Assembly (NCBI RefSeq): GCF_030378165.1
Contig: NZ_CP119766.1
Coordinates: forward strand, 5,580,001 to 5,644,000
Direction of reading: 5' to 3'
Length of the DNA stretch: 64,000 bases
Source of the DNA: Flavobacterium panacagri
GTDB lineage: Bacteria > Bacteroidota > Bacteroidia > Flavobacteriales > Flavobacteriaceae
Each line of letters starts with the position of its first letter. Position 1 is the first letter of the stretch. This document shows, piece after piece, positions 51,270-60,327 of this stretch. A program made the position numbers and the translations under genes. The notes under the pieces were generated by a model. The model saw only the letters and a list, made by a program, of their open reading frames with translations, was not told the DNA's origin and did not search any database.

Positions 51270-51295
51270 AAAAGGAGCCAATTAGGCTCCTTTCT
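51270..51295. terminator. Terminator between oxyR and the 65-residue gene
   Basis: AAAAGGAGCC and GGCTCCTTT form a stem with loop AATTA, followed by CTTTTTATA. It probably serves both convergent genes. Confidence 0.75.
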
Positions 51296-51297
51296 TT

Positions 51298-51495
51298 TTA
51301 TACTTTAATTAGTTGTAGACTTGGTTTTAATTCTGGCTTTTCAATTATGAAATTCAACAGCCATTCTTGTAATTGTTCCATTTCGTATGGTAACAGTGTT
51401 TTGATAGCTTTTTCTAACTCTTTGCAGAAAAGCACCGGATCGAAACTTACTCTTTCAAGTATTGATTTCGTGTAATCGAACATCATTTTTGACAT
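51298..51495 (-). CDS. Small conserved-looking protein, 65 residues
   Basis: Sequence begins MSKMMFDYTKSILERVSFDP and is predicted to be helical. No signal peptide or membrane segment. Codon use is normal and a terminator follows it, supporting a real gene. From memory, similar short proteins occur in flavobacteria. Function unknown. Confidence 0.65.
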   Translation of the reverse strand: MSKMMFDYTKSILERVSFDPVLFCKELEKAIKTLLPYEMEQLQEWLLNFIIEKPELKPSLQLIKV

Positions 51496-51661
51496 AATAA
51501 AACAAGATTTTTGGGGGTTATCTCTATTTTTAAACTCGCACCAAATTTAAACATTAATCATATATAAAATCTCTTTTTAACTATTTTTTTTCAAAACTTT
51601 AGCAACGAATACGTTTTCTTAAAATAAATAAATCAATATAGAATCATTCTAAACAACTCAT

Positions 51662-52324
51662 TTAAACCTTTTTAAAGGCTCGAAACATTTCTCTTTTGCC
51701 TGGAGGGCCTGCTAATTTTTCTACCGTAAATCCAACTTCAATCATACTTCTTTTAACAACTCCGCGCGCTGCGTAAGTAACAAGAACTCCGTTTGGTTTT
51801 AAACTATTGTACATTTTCTGAAAAATCTCCGTACTCCAAAGTTCTGGTTGAACTCTAAATCCAAAGGCGTCAAAGTAAATCAAATCAAAAGTCTCGAAAT
51901 CGTTTATTTCGTGAAAAAATTGTTTTCTTTTAGTTAATAAGAACTGGTCGCAAATTTCTGCCTTTTGATTCCATTCTGTCTTATGCATTTTCTCGAAAAT
52001 GTTCTCAAATTCCAATGCGTCAAGTTCTACAGCGTAATTCATTTCTAAAATTTCATCAGCATCAACCGGATAAGCTTCTACTCCAACATAATCTATATGC
52101 TGTTTTTTTCTAACAGACTCTAAAAAAGTAATAAAAGCATTTAAACCTGTTCCAAAACCAATCTCTAATACACTTACAGATTCATCAAATAATGAAAGTC
52201 CGTTTTTTATAAACACATGTTTTGCTTCCTGAATTGCTCCATGCTTAGAATGATAACATTCATCCCATTCTGGCAAACGAATTGTAGTTGAACCATCTAA
52301 CGTTTTAATTATTTCTCTTTTCAC
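51662..52324 (-). CDS. mnmD: tRNA 5-(aminomethyl)-2-thiouridine methyltransferase MnmD
   Basis: The protein has 220 residues. SAM-binding motif SVLEIGFGTGLNAFI and a DUF752/MnmD signature FDLIYFDAFGFRVQPELWS, then AARGVVKRSM and AGPPGKREMFRA near the C-terminus. It is the stand-alone methyltransferase part of the E. coli MnmC fusion and finishes mnm5s2U at the wobble position of tRNA. Monocistronic. Confidence 0.9.
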   Translation of the reverse strand: MKREIIKTLDGSTTIRLPEWDECYHSKHGAIQEAKHVFIKNGLSLFDESVSVLEIGFGTGLNAFITFLESVRKKQHIDYVGVEAYPVDADEILEMNYAVELDALEFENIFEKMHKTEWNQKAEICDQFLLTKRKQFFHEINDFETFDLIYFDAFGFRVQPELWSTEIFQKMYNSLKPNGVLVTYAARGVVKRSMIEVGFTVEKLAGPPGKREMFRAFKKV

Positions 52325-52539
52325 TTTTTCGAAATTTACAGTAGCTTATTATTGATTTTCAAGCTTTATTTACATTCAAAATTAGTCAAAACTAATGCGT
52401 AAAGCCTTAAAAAACGATACTTTTTTCATAAATTATTTATAAAAATCAATTAAATATTTGAGTTTATTATAGGATAAATAAATCTCAGTCAAAAGGTATA
52501 AATAATGAATTTTCACTAAGCTTTTTACATAATTTTACT

Positions 52540-52547
52540 TAATTTTG
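52540..52547 (+). promoter_or_regulatory. Putative -7 box of ilvE (in the 309-bp gap 52325-52633)
   Basis: TAATTTTG matches TAnnTTTG and would give an ilvE leader of about 80 nt. The rest of the gap is very AT-rich with no gene or hairpin that I can support. Confidence 0.4.
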
Positions 52548-52633
52548 TATTCAATAAATTCTATTTTACATGATATCATCACTTTAGACTTTCTAAGGCG
52601 AAAAAATATCTCACAAAAAAACTTACACAACTT

Positions 52634-53704
52634 ATGAGTACAACTCAAACAAGCAAAATTGAAATCATAAAAGCTACTTCTACAAAGATCAATGAAGTAG
52701 ATTTTGACAACTTAAGTTTTGGTGCTGTATTTACAGACCATTTATTCGAATGCGATTTTAAAAACGGACAATGGCAAAATCCTGTCATTAAACCTTACGC
52801 TCCTATTTTGATGGATCCATCTTCAAAAGTCTTCCATTACGGTCAAGCTATTTTTGAAGGAATGAAAGCTTATAAAGATGACAATAATGATGTTTGGTTG
52901 TTTAGACCAGATGAAAACTACAAACGTTTCAATAGTTCAGCAGTAAGAATGGCGATGCCAGAAGTACCAGAAGCTATTTTCATGGACGGTTTGAACGAAT
53001 TATTGAAATTAGACAAAGACTGGATTCAAAGAGGAAACGGTGCAAGTATGTACATCCGTCCTTTTATGATTGCTACAGGGCCTGGAGTTATCGCAAATCC
53101 ATCTGACGAATATAAATTCATGATCTTACTTTCTCCTGCAAAAGCATATTACGGAGGTGAAGTAAAAGTAATTATTGCTGAACACTACAGTAGAGCTGCA
53201 AACGGAGGAATTGGTGCTGCAAAAGCGGCTGGGAACTATGCTGCGCAGTTTTATCCAACTAACTTGGCAAACAAAGACGGTTTCCAACAAGTTATCTGGA
53301 CTGATGATGCGACGCATACAAAATTAGAAGAAGCGGGAACAATGAACGTTTTCTTCAGAATTAACGATACTTTATTAACAGCTCCAACAAGCGAAAGAAT
53401 CTTAGATGGTGTTACCAGAAAAAGTTTGATTGCTATGGCTGAAAAAGAAGGATTAAATGTTGAAGTTCGCCCAGTAATTGTTTCAGAATTAGTTGAAGCA
53501 GCTAAAAACGGATCTTTAAAAGAAATCTTTGGAGCAGGAACTGCTGCAGTTATCAGTGTAATCAAAGGATTTTCGTATCAAGATGAATATTATGAAATGG
53601 CTCCAATCGAGAATTCGTACGCTTCATTCTTAAAAGAAAAATTAACAAGTCTTCAAAACAAACTTTCTGAAGATACTTACGGATGGACAGTTAAAGTGCA
53701 ATAA
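52634..53704 (+). CDS. ilvE: Branched-chain amino acid aminotransferase
   Basis: The protein has 356 residues, of the longer class IV BCAT type. It has the conserved region SKVFHYGQAIFEGMKAYK, the PLP-lysine segment GGIGAAKAAGNYAAQFYP (Lys near 196), and EEAGTMNVFF and ILDGVTRKSL. It makes valine, leucine and isoleucine from their keto acids with glutamate as donor. Followed by a good terminator. Confidence 0.95.
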   Translation: MSTTQTSKIEIIKATSTKINEVDFDNLSFGAVFTDHLFECDFKNGQWQNPVIKPYAPILMDPSSKVFHYGQAIFEGMKAYKDDNNDVWLFRPDENYKRFNSSAVRMAMPEVPEAIFMDGLNELLKLDKDWIQRGNGASMYIRPFMIATGPGVIANPSDEYKFMILLSPAKAYYGGEVKVIIAEHYSRAANGGIGAAKAAGNYAAQFYPTNLANKDGFQQVIWTDDATHTKLEEAGTMNVFFRINDTLLTAPTSERILDGVTRKSLIAMAEKEGLNVEVRPVIVSELVEAAKNGSLKEIFGAGTAAVISVIKGFSYQDEYYEMAPIENSYASFLKEKLTSLQNKLSEDTYGWTVKVQ

Positions 53705-53725
53705 TCCAAAACCATATAAAAAGAG

Positions 53726-53756
53726 AAACCCGATAAATTTATTTTTATCGGGTTTT
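53726..53756 (+). terminator. Terminator of ilvE
   Basis: AAACCCGATAAA and TTTATCGGGTTT form a perfect stem followed by TTT. Confidence 0.8.
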
Positions 53757-53769
53757 TTATTTGAATTTA

Positions 53770-53899
53770 AACACATAGAAACATAGATTTTTTTTTTAAA
53801 GAATTCAAAAAGAAACATGTTTCTAACACATAGACTATGTGCTTTTATGCTAGTGAAACACCTTTTTTTTGGCTGTCTAAAACTATGTTTCTATGTGTT
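53770..53899. repeat. Inverted-repeat element, copy B
   Basis: Arms AACACATAGAAACATAG (53770-53786) and CTATGTTTCTATGTGTT (53883-53899) are identical to the arms of copy A at 4176-4308. The interior differs but is of similar length. Non-coding dispersed element between ilvE and the pyrophosphohydrolase gene. Confidence 0.7.
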
Positions 53900-53923
53900 T
53901 AAAAAAATTTAATCTTTTTCTTT

Positions 53924-54304
53924 TTAGAATAATTTTGAAAAATCTGGTTTAAAATAATTCGGGCCTTTCATTACTTTACCGTCTTCACGATAAATTGGCT
54001 GGCCATCTTCTCCTAATTTACTCATATTACTGCGTTGAATCTCATCAAAAACAGCTTCGATTTTATCTTGTAATCCGTGCTCAATAATGGTACCGCATAA
54101 AATATACATCATATCACCAAGAGCATCTGCAATTTCAACTAAATCATTATTTTGAACCGCCTCATAGTATTCTTCGTTTTCTTCTTTCATTAAGTTATAA
54201 CGAAGTAATTTCTTCTCAGCTCCTAAATCGGCAGTTGGAGTTGTACTGTGTCCAATTTTAAAAGCAGTGTGAAATTCTGTTACGGCGTCGAGTTGTTTTT
54301 TCAT
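53924..54304 (-). CDS. MazG-like / PRA-PH nucleotide pyrophosphohydrolase
   Basis: The protein has 126 residues, all-helical. Metal-binding Glu/Asp set: MKEENEEYYEAV (E-x-x-E) and VEIADALGDMMYILCGT (E-x-x-D). This is the all-alpha NTP pyrophosphatase superfamily, annotated as phosphoribosyl-ATP pyrophosphohydrolase-like. It probably hydrolyses a non-canonical nucleotide; there is no his operon nearby, so a role in histidine synthesis is unlikely. Confidence 0.85.
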   Translation of the reverse strand: MKKQLDAVTEFHTAFKIGHSTTPTADLGAEKKLLRYNLMKEENEEYYEAVQNNDLVEIADALGDMMYILCGTIIEHGLQDKIEAVFDEIQRSNMSKLGEDGQPIYREDGKVMKGPNYFKPDFSKLF

Positions 54305-54439
54305 ATAGTAGTTTTCTTTTTTTTTGCTAATTTAATTCACTTAAACATAATACTAAAATAAAATTACATTAAATGAAACGGTTATTAGCTTCAAATCATA
54401 TTCAATTCTCTAAATTTGCCAAAAATAATTTTTAAAGCT

Positions 54440-54628
54440 ATGTTTAGTCAAGGACAAATACTATTTGGAGTGTGTTTTTTTATTGCGTTTGTAATCATAA
54501 TGATATTTGCTTATCGAAGAGATCTGGCACTGCATAAGATCTTTTACAAAGGAAATTACAAAGTATTGCTTGTTTTTTTGCTTTTCATTGCCATTTTATT
54601 TTTAATCAAAATCTTTTTTAAGAGATAA
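54440..54628 (+). CDS. Small membrane protein, 62 residues
   Basis: The start at 54440 (MFSQGQILFGVCFFIAFVII) is chosen over an earlier codon because it opens the first membrane segment. Two predicted transmembrane helices (about 8-25 and 44-59) with basic residues between and after. Unknown function. Confidence 0.6.
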   Translation: MFSQGQILFGVCFFIAFVIIMIFAYRRDLALHKIFYKGNYKVLLVFLLFIAILFLIKIFFKR

Positions 54629-54758
54629 TTATTTTTTGAGCGCAAAAGAGTCTTTTCTGAATTAAAAATTCATTCAAACAAAATAAAACCTAATAATTTT
54701 TGGTTATTAGTAAGACTCATGATAAATTTATAACTTTACGAAATCAAACAACCTACCA

Positions 54759-55931
54759 ATGAAGATTCTTAAGTATTTATTTCTTTTCGCGTTATTAAGC
54801 CTTGTTGCCCTTACTGTTTTTGTTGCTACTCAAAAAGGAATCTTTGATGTAGAAAGAAGTAAAGTAATTAACTCGCCTCGTGCAACGGTTTACAGTTATC
54901 TTAATGACTTCAGAAATTATGAAGATTTTGAATCTTGGTCAGTTGAAGATCCATCTATAAAAATGACTTTCCCTAACAAAACAAGTGGAAATGGCGCTTC
55001 TTTTTATTGGGATGGAGCTGATGGAAAAGGAAATGCAATCACTCTTAAAACAAAAGAAGGCGAAAGCATTGAACAAAAAATGCAATATGATGGCACTGAA
55101 GCCGATGTTTCTTGGACTTTAAAAGACACTTTAAACGGAAAAACTAAAGTGACCTGGAAAGCAAAAGGAACTATGAGTTTTCTATTTAAAATTTACACTG
55201 CTTTACACGGAGGTTCTAATAAAGTTATTGGAACTATTTACGAAAAAAGCTTAGCCAATATTGACAAAAACCTTGACTACGAAACCAAAACTTATGCTAT
55301 CAAAGTCGATGGTTTAGTAAAAAAAACAGAGACACCTTACATTCGCCAGACTTTTACAAGTGAAATTGAAAAAGTCAGCAAAAATGCTCGAATTGTAATT
55401 CCGAAACTTATCCATTTCAGTGAAACAAATGGATTATCTACAAGTGGAAAACCTTTTATTATTTACCACACTTACGACACTAAAACTGGTTTAGCCAAAA
55501 TATCAATTTGTCTTCCAATCAATAAAGAAATTTCTATCAGTTCTGGAAGTGATATTCTATCTGGAAAACTAAATGGATTTGATGCTGTAAAAACAACACT
55601 AACTGGAGATTATTCTCATAGAAATGAAGCTATTGCCAAAACAGTAGCTTTTATAAACAACGGAAAAATCACGCCACAACTAAGCTGGTCGCATCTTGAA
55701 GTATTAACTTTAAGCAGACTGGATGTAAAAGGCTCTTCTAAGCTGGAAACTGAAATATATTTTCCAATCATACCTAAAGTAGAACCTGTAATTGCGCAGC
55801 CTGATTATTCACAAGAAACACAGACTCAAGCACAAGAACCAGTACAGGCAGAACCAGTAAGACGTAAACCTGCTACACCAGCGCCTGCCACAACACCTCC
55901 AGCAAAAGAAGAGGAACAATCTGAATTCTAA
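54759..55931 (+). CDS. SRPBCC-family protein with membrane anchor and Pro-rich tail
   Basis: The protein has 390 residues. An N-terminal hydrophobic segment (LFLFALLSLVALTVFVAT) precedes an SRPBCC/polyketide-cyclase fold (SPRATVYSYLNDFRNYEDFE, then TSGNGASFYWDG). The second half looks like a GyrI-like effector domain (KPFIIYHTYDTKTGLAKISI). A low-complexity Pro/Ala/Gln tail (about 345-390) ends the protein. Probably a periplasmic-facing, membrane-anchored ligand-binding protein. No pathway is evident. Confidence 0.75.
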   Translation: MKILKYLFLFALLSLVALTVFVATQKGIFDVERSKVINSPRATVYSYLNDFRNYEDFESWSVEDPSIKMTFPNKTSGNGASFYWDGADGKGNAITLKTKEGESIEQKMQYDGTEADVSWTLKDTLNGKTKVTWKAKGTMSFLFKIYTALHGGSNKVIGTIYEKSLANIDKNLDYETKTYAIKVDGLVKKTETPYIRQTFTSEIEKVSKNARIVIPKLIHFSETNGLSTSGKPFIIYHTYDTKTGLAKISICLPINKEISISSGSDILSGKLNGFDAVKTTLTGDYSHRNEAIAKTVAFINNGKITPQLSWSHLEVLTLSRLDVKGSSKLETEIYFPIIPKVEPVIAQPDYSQETQTQAQEPVQAEPVRRKPATPAPATTPPAKEEEQSEF

Positions 55932-56003
55932 ATTTTTAAGGTCAATTAAACCTTTTGTTTTAAATTTAGTCTAACTTATATTAAAGTTTACAAAACAAAA
56001 AGT

Positions 56004-56545
56004 TTGATAGACGAGAAGGAATTTATAAAACAATTATTAAACCCTGAAACGCAGAATACCGCGTTTCAAAAACTCTTGTCTGATTATCAGAGACCTTTGT
56101 ATTCTCATATTCGAAATATTGTTTTGAATCATGACGATGCAGACGATGTTTTACAGAATACTTTTGTAAAAGTCTTTCAATATCTTAAAAACTTTAAAGG
56201 TGAAAGTAAACTTTTCTCCTGGATGTATCGTATTGCCACAAACGAAGCTTTGACTTTTTTATCTCAAAAGGCAAAATTAAGCGGGATTTCATCAGAAGAT
56301 TTGCAGAACAAAACCATCGACAATCTAAAAGCAGATCTTTATTTTGATGGAGATGAAATTCAAATCAAACTTCAAAAAGCAATTGTAACACTTCCGGAAA
56401 AACAGCAATTAGTTTTCAAAATGAAATATTTTGAAGAATTAAATATGAAGAAATTGCAGAAATCTTAGGAACTTCTGTTGGAGCACTTAAGGCATCTTAT
56501 CATCACGCAGTTAAAAAAATCGAATTATATGTTACATCAAATTAA
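56004..56545 (+). pseudogene. RNA polymerase ECF sigma factor with a -1 frameshift
   Basis: Starts at TTG 56004 (LIDEKEFIKQLLNPETQN). Region 2 is intact (SHIRNIVLNHDDADDVLQ, then FKGESKLFSWMYRIATNEAL) and region 4 begins (LPEKQQLVFKMKYFEEL). At about 56440-56443 one base of an A-run appears missing. The frame then reads NMKKLQKS and stops at 56468. In the other frame the normal end continues (YEEIAEILGTSVGALKASYH, then HAVKKIELYVTSN, stop at 56545). As written, the DNA-binding helix of region 4 is lost. Either a true mutation or a sequencing error. Confidence 0.8.
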
Positions 56546-56578
56546 ACCTTTTGTAACTAAAACTATCTTATAGGTATT

Positions 56579-56997
56579 ATGAAAACATTTAAATTAGAAA
56601 ACGAACCCAAAATAAAATCTGGATTTAAAACTCCAGAACATTATTTTGATAATTTTCCAGAAAAAGTTTTACAGCAATTAAACGAAAAAGAGGTTAAAGT
56701 AATTCCGTTTTACAAACGTAAAAAAGTACTTTCTTTAGCCGCAGCAGCAGTTATTGGTCTAGCATTAATGATTCCGATTGTGAATAATTACAGAGCAACA
56801 TCAAACGACCTTGACGAAGCCGCTTTAGAAACTTATTTATCCTATCAGTCTAATCTGACTCAATAGATCTTATTCAGAAATTGGATGATAGCGATATTGA
56901 AAAATTAAATAATGATATTACTCTTGAAGATGAAACTATAGAAGATATTTTATCTACAAGTCCGAATATAGAACACTTAATTTCAGAACAGAACTAA
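56579..56997 (+). pseudogene. Anti-sigma-factor-type gene with a frameshift
   Basis: The first frame encodes 95 residues: KIKSGFKTPEHYFDNFPEKV, then a membrane segment (LSLAAAAVIGLALMIPIV), ending LSYQSNLTQ at a TAG (56864-56866). One missing base restores the frame: DLIQKLDDSDIEKLNNDITL, then an Asp/Glu-rich tail to TAA at 56997. Layout and position right after the sigma gene indicate its membrane-bound partner. Like the sigma gene it is broken by a single-base change. Confidence 0.7.
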
Positions 56998-57027
56998 ACT
57001 TAGACTTAACTCCAACTTTACTTTACA

Positions 57028-57486
57028 ATGAAAATAAAAAATATTTTACCGCTACTGCTCTTTCTGACCAGTTTTTCCTTTTTTGCTCAAAATGGAAAAA
57101 TAGATGAAAAACGTGAAAAAATCAAAGCTTTTAAAGTTTCATTTTTAACAACGGAATTAGAATTAACTTCAACAGAAGCCGAAAAATTCTGGCCGATATA
57201 CAATGCTTATGATGACAAACAATTTGATCTGAAGCATTTAAAAATGAAAACCTACATTCGGAAATTAAATGATGACAACATCAATAATCTATCTGAAAAA
57301 GACGCTGTAACGTTATTATCTCAAATTGAAAGCACAGATAAGGAATTATATGTACTTCGTGAAAAATACATGGCGAGTTTGAAGAAAATACTTTCGGCAA
57401 AAAAAATATTAAAGCTTAAAAAATCTGAAGACGATTTTAATCGAAAATTACTGCAGCAATATCGAGATAAAGCCGGCAAAGATTAA
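57028..57486 (+). CDS. Periplasmic 'sensor of ECF-type sigma factor' protein
   Basis: The protein has 152 residues. Signal peptide (ILPLLLFLTSFSFFAQ) and a Lys/Glu-rich helical mature part with the family motif LELTSTEAEKFWPIYNAYDD (resembling LTxxQ). This small helical periplasmic family typically follows a sigma/anti-sigma pair in flavobacteria. Intact, although both genes before it are frameshifted. Confidence 0.75.
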   Translation: MKIKNILPLLLFLTSFSFFAQNGKIDEKREKIKAFKVSFLTTELELTSTEAEKFWPIYNAYDDKQFDLKHLKMKTYIRKLNDDNINNLSEKDAVTLLSQIESTDKELYVLREKYMASLKKILSAKKILKLKKSEDDFNRKLLQQYRDKAGKD

Positions 57487-57509
57487 ATCTCAGTAAAGAA
57501 ACAACAGCG

Positions 57510-57557
57510 ATAAGAACCCTATATAATAATACTTACTTTATTATTTAGGGTTCTTAT
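57510..57557. terminator. Convergent terminator
   Basis: ATAAGAACCCTA and TAGGGTTCTTAT are perfect 12-bp inverted repeats with T-runs on both sides, between convergent genes ending at 57486 and 57562. Confidence 0.75.
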
Positions 57558-57561
57558 TTTT

Positions 57562-58623
57562 TTATTTAAAGTTCAGTCGAACTACTTTATTATGCCCCGC
57601 TGCAATTGCAGTATTTCTGTTTATAAAACGAATTGTAAAAAGTTTTGTATCGGTAGATAACTGCATCCAGTTTTCACCGCCGTTTTGAGAATATTGTATT
57701 CCTTCAGAACCTACACAGATAATTTCTTTTCCATTTCCTCCAGGAACATATTGTACACAAGACGCATAGCCAAATCCCATATTCTGCCCAATCAATTCCC
57801 AAGTTTTACCACCATCTTTAGTAAAGGCTTTATTATCATTTCTATTGTTTGGAAGATCATAATCTCCTCCTGCAATAAAACCTTGTTTAGAATCGTAAAA
57901 ATCGGCTGTAAAAATACCGGTCATTTCTTTTCCTTGCACAATTGGCGTTTCTACGACCTTCCAAGTTTTTGCTTTATCGGGAGAATAAAAAACACGTGCT
58001 TTTTTTCCGCCAGAAACCAGCCAGGTATCATTTCCTTTTATAACAATATTAGTATTGCTTGCTGCAAAAGCTCCTTCACCAACAGAATTTGTAGGCAATT
58101 TATCTGACAATAGTTTTGTCCAAGTTTCTCCTCCGTCACGAGTTACAATAACAGAGAAAGTGTCTTCTGTTGGATCGCCAATTGCAATTCCTTCTTTATC
58201 ATTCCAAAACTGCATACTATCGTAAAAAACTTTTGGATTAACTTCTTTATAAACTAATTTAACTTTATTGTCTTTTTTGGAAACAGCATAAAGTAAAGCG
58301 GGATTGGCTACACTAAGCAGAAAAATATCTTTAGAAGTCTGTGCGATACTTCTAAATTCCAAATTTAAAGTATCACGATAAATATGCTCTTCAAATTTTT
58401 CATTTTTAGTTAAATCATAATAACCGAAACGTGAATTATCAGCTCCATACCAAATTTTATTTTTATCAACCAAAATGGCTCTAATGCTAATTCTATCTTT
58501 AAATAAAGTATCTACAGTCATTGATGTAAAACCGCTATTATAAGCAACTTTAGTTTTAGAATTAAATGTTCCAAAAGACATCAATAAAATAAAAATACTG
58601 CAAAATAAAACTAGTTTCTTCAT
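57562..58623 (-). CDS. BNR/YCF48-like beta-propeller protein
   Basis: The protein has 353 residues. Signal peptide (LVLFCSIFILLMSFGTFNS). Repeated Asp-box/BNR units: SVIVTRDGGETWTKL, then VFYSPDKAKTWKVVE, then AFTKDGGKTWELIG, then QYSQNGGENWMQL. It forms a beta-propeller in the periplasm or outer surface. Often annotated as 'oxidoreductase' in flavobacteria, but no redox motif is visible, so I avoid that name. Confidence 0.8.
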   Translation of the reverse strand: MKKLVLFCSIFILLMSFGTFNSKTKVAYNSGFTSMTVDTLFKDRISIRAILVDKNKIWYGADNSRFGYYDLTKNEKFEEHIYRDTLNLEFRSIAQTSKDIFLLSVANPALLYAVSKKDNKVKLVYKEVNPKVFYDSMQFWNDKEGIAIGDPTEDTFSVIVTRDGGETWTKLLSDKLPTNSVGEGAFAASNTNIVIKGNDTWLVSGGKKARVFYSPDKAKTWKVVETPIVQGKEMTGIFTADFYDSKQGFIAGGDYDLPNNRNDNKAFTKDGGKTWELIGQNMGFGYASCVQYVPGGNGKEIICVGSEGIQYSQNGGENWMQLSTDTKLFTIRFINRNTAIAAGHNKVVRLNFK

Positions 58624-58861
58624 AAGGAATTTAAATTTGGTTAACGCTAAAATACGATTATTTATAATATCTCAAATAGGTTTAGCTCATTTTCAAGAAA
58701 TAATAAGTCCATACTTTTATGCAACCGATTACATTCAGAAAAGAACAAACAAAACGCAATCAACTAATATACCGTTCATTACACTCACTACATTTAGCAA
58801 ATAAATTTATGGCACAGTAATTGGATATCTCCAAGTACAAACAATTTAATATGATTTAGTC

Positions 58862-60196
58862 ATGAAAACGAAATTACTTTTAATAGCGATCACAGCGATA
58901 GTTTTTGGTTCTTGTGCAGCACAGAGTCAAACTACAGTTTACGCAAAAAATTCAGATATAAGCGATAATTTAGATTTAAGAGCCGTTGCTTCCATGTTTG
59001 GAGAATCTGCAAACCTTCAAGATTTTGAAAGAAGATTAAACGATCCAAAATATCAAATTTCAAACCTTGATCTTAATGGCGATGATGAAGTAGATTACCT
59101 TCGTGTAATCGAAAGTGTAGAAGACAGAACCCACGTGGTAATCATTCAAGCCGTTTTAGACCGTGATGTTTACCAAGACGTTGCAACTATTGATGTTGAG
59201 AGAGATAATTACAACAAAGTAAGTGTACAGATTGTAGGTAACTCTTATTTATATGGAGCAAATTACATTTATGAGCCAGTTTATAGTGTTGCTCCAGTAA
59301 TTTATACTTCTTTCTGGGTTACTAATTACAGACCTTACTATTCAACATGGTATTGGGGTTATTATCCAACTTATTACAGCGCTTGGAGACCTTATCCGGT
59401 TTACAGATACAGAAACAATGTAAATGTTTGCATCAATGTTCATAACAGCTACAACTATGTAAATGTGAGAAGAAGTTATAGAGCTCCTGTGATTTACGAA
59501 ACAAGACGTACTTACGGATACGAAAGAATAAGACCAAACTACAGTTTTGCTGAAAGACATTCTAATGTGAGCAATAGATATGATTTAGACCAAAGACGTG
59601 TATCTAGTAGAGAAGCCAACCGAAACAGCTATAATACCAATAGAGGAAACACAGCAAGACCTATATCTTCTGACAACAGAACTTCAAATAGAAATTATGC
59701 TGAAAATAGAAACACAACAGACAGAACTTCTGTAGACAGAAACAACGGAACATACAACTCTACCAACAGAACTCCAAATAGAAACACAGAAGGAACTGTA
59801 AATAGAGACTATTCCAACAGAGGAAACAACACTGCAAGAGTTGAAAATACTCCAAGAACAGAATCTAGAAACAACAATTCTGGAATGACTTCAAGAGGGA
59901 ATTCTGAAAACAGAGGAAACTCGAATCGTGAAATGTCTACTCAGAGATCAGAAAATTCTAGAAACTATTCGCAGAACAGAGTTAGCAACACACCATCTGC
60001 TCCAGTTCAAAGAGCTGAAGCACCAAGAAGCAACTCTGAAAACAGATCAAGTTCTAACAGAGAATATTCAGCTAGACCAGCACAAAGTCAACCACGTTCA
60101 GAATCACCAAGAATGAATCAAGAATCTCGCGGAGGAGGAGAATCTCAGAGAGAAAGTGGATCAAACTCTAGAGGTGGCGGAGGAAGAAGAGGTTAA
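58862..60196 (+). CDS. Exported protein with long Arg/Asn/Ser-rich tail
   Basis: The protein has 444 residues. Signal peptide with a lipobox-like end (LIAITAIVFGSCAAQ). Residues about 30-130 form a globular domain (LDLNGDDEVDYLRVIESVED). A Tyr/Trp/Val-rich segment (YRPYYSTWYWGYYPTYYSAW) follows, and the final about 190 residues are of low complexity (NRNTEG, SRGNSENRG). It is probably a surface-exposed lipoprotein; the tail suggests an extended, sticky or nucleic-acid-binding region. Confidence 0.65.
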   Translation: MKTKLLLIAITAIVFGSCAAQSQTTVYAKNSDISDNLDLRAVASMFGESANLQDFERRLNDPKYQISNLDLNGDDEVDYLRVIESVEDRTHVVIIQAVLDRDVYQDVATIDVERDNYNKVSVQIVGNSYLYGANYIYEPVYSVAPVIYTSFWVTNYRPYYSTWYWGYYPTYYSAWRPYPVYRYRNNVNVCINVHNSYNYVNVRRSYRAPVIYETRRTYGYERIRPNYSFAERHSNVSNRYDLDQRRVSSREANRNSYNTNRGNTARPISSDNRTSNRNYAENRNTTDRTSVDRNNGTYNSTNRTPNRNTEGTVNRDYSNRGNNTARVENTPRTESRNNNSGMTSRGNSENRGNSNREMSTQRSENSRNYSQNRVSNTPSAPVQRAEAPRSNSENRSSSNREYSARPAQSQPRSESPRMNQESRGGGESQRESGSNSRGGGGRRG

Positions 60197-60222
60197 GAAT
60201 ATTTCAAATTATAATTAAATTT

Positions 60223-60250
60223 AAAAGCACAATTTTACGATTGTGCTTTT
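60223..60250 (+). terminator. Terminator after the 444-residue gene
   Basis: AAAAGCACAA and TTGTGCTTTT form a stem with a short A/T loop, followed by a T-run. Confidence 0.75.
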
Positions 60251-60295
60251 TTTTATCTTTTTAATTATAATAGCTGCTAATTTGTTTTAAAACAG

Positions 60296-60303
60296 TAAAT
60301 TTG
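60296..60303 (+). promoter_or_regulatory. -7 box of kup
   Basis: TAAATTTG matches TAnnTTTG. It overlaps the alternative TTG codon at 60301, which excludes that codon as the true start and supports ATG 60328. Confidence 0.55.
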
Positions 60304-60327
60304 CAACCGTCTTTTATAAAAATATAC

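Noticed and set aside
57562..58623. Oxidoreductase
   Set aside because: A common database name for this family, but only BNR/Asp-box propeller repeats are visible and no redox cofactor motif.
59928..60116. 62-codon open frame within the Arg/Asn-rich tail region
   Set aside because: Out-of-frame reading of a low-complexity coding repeat.
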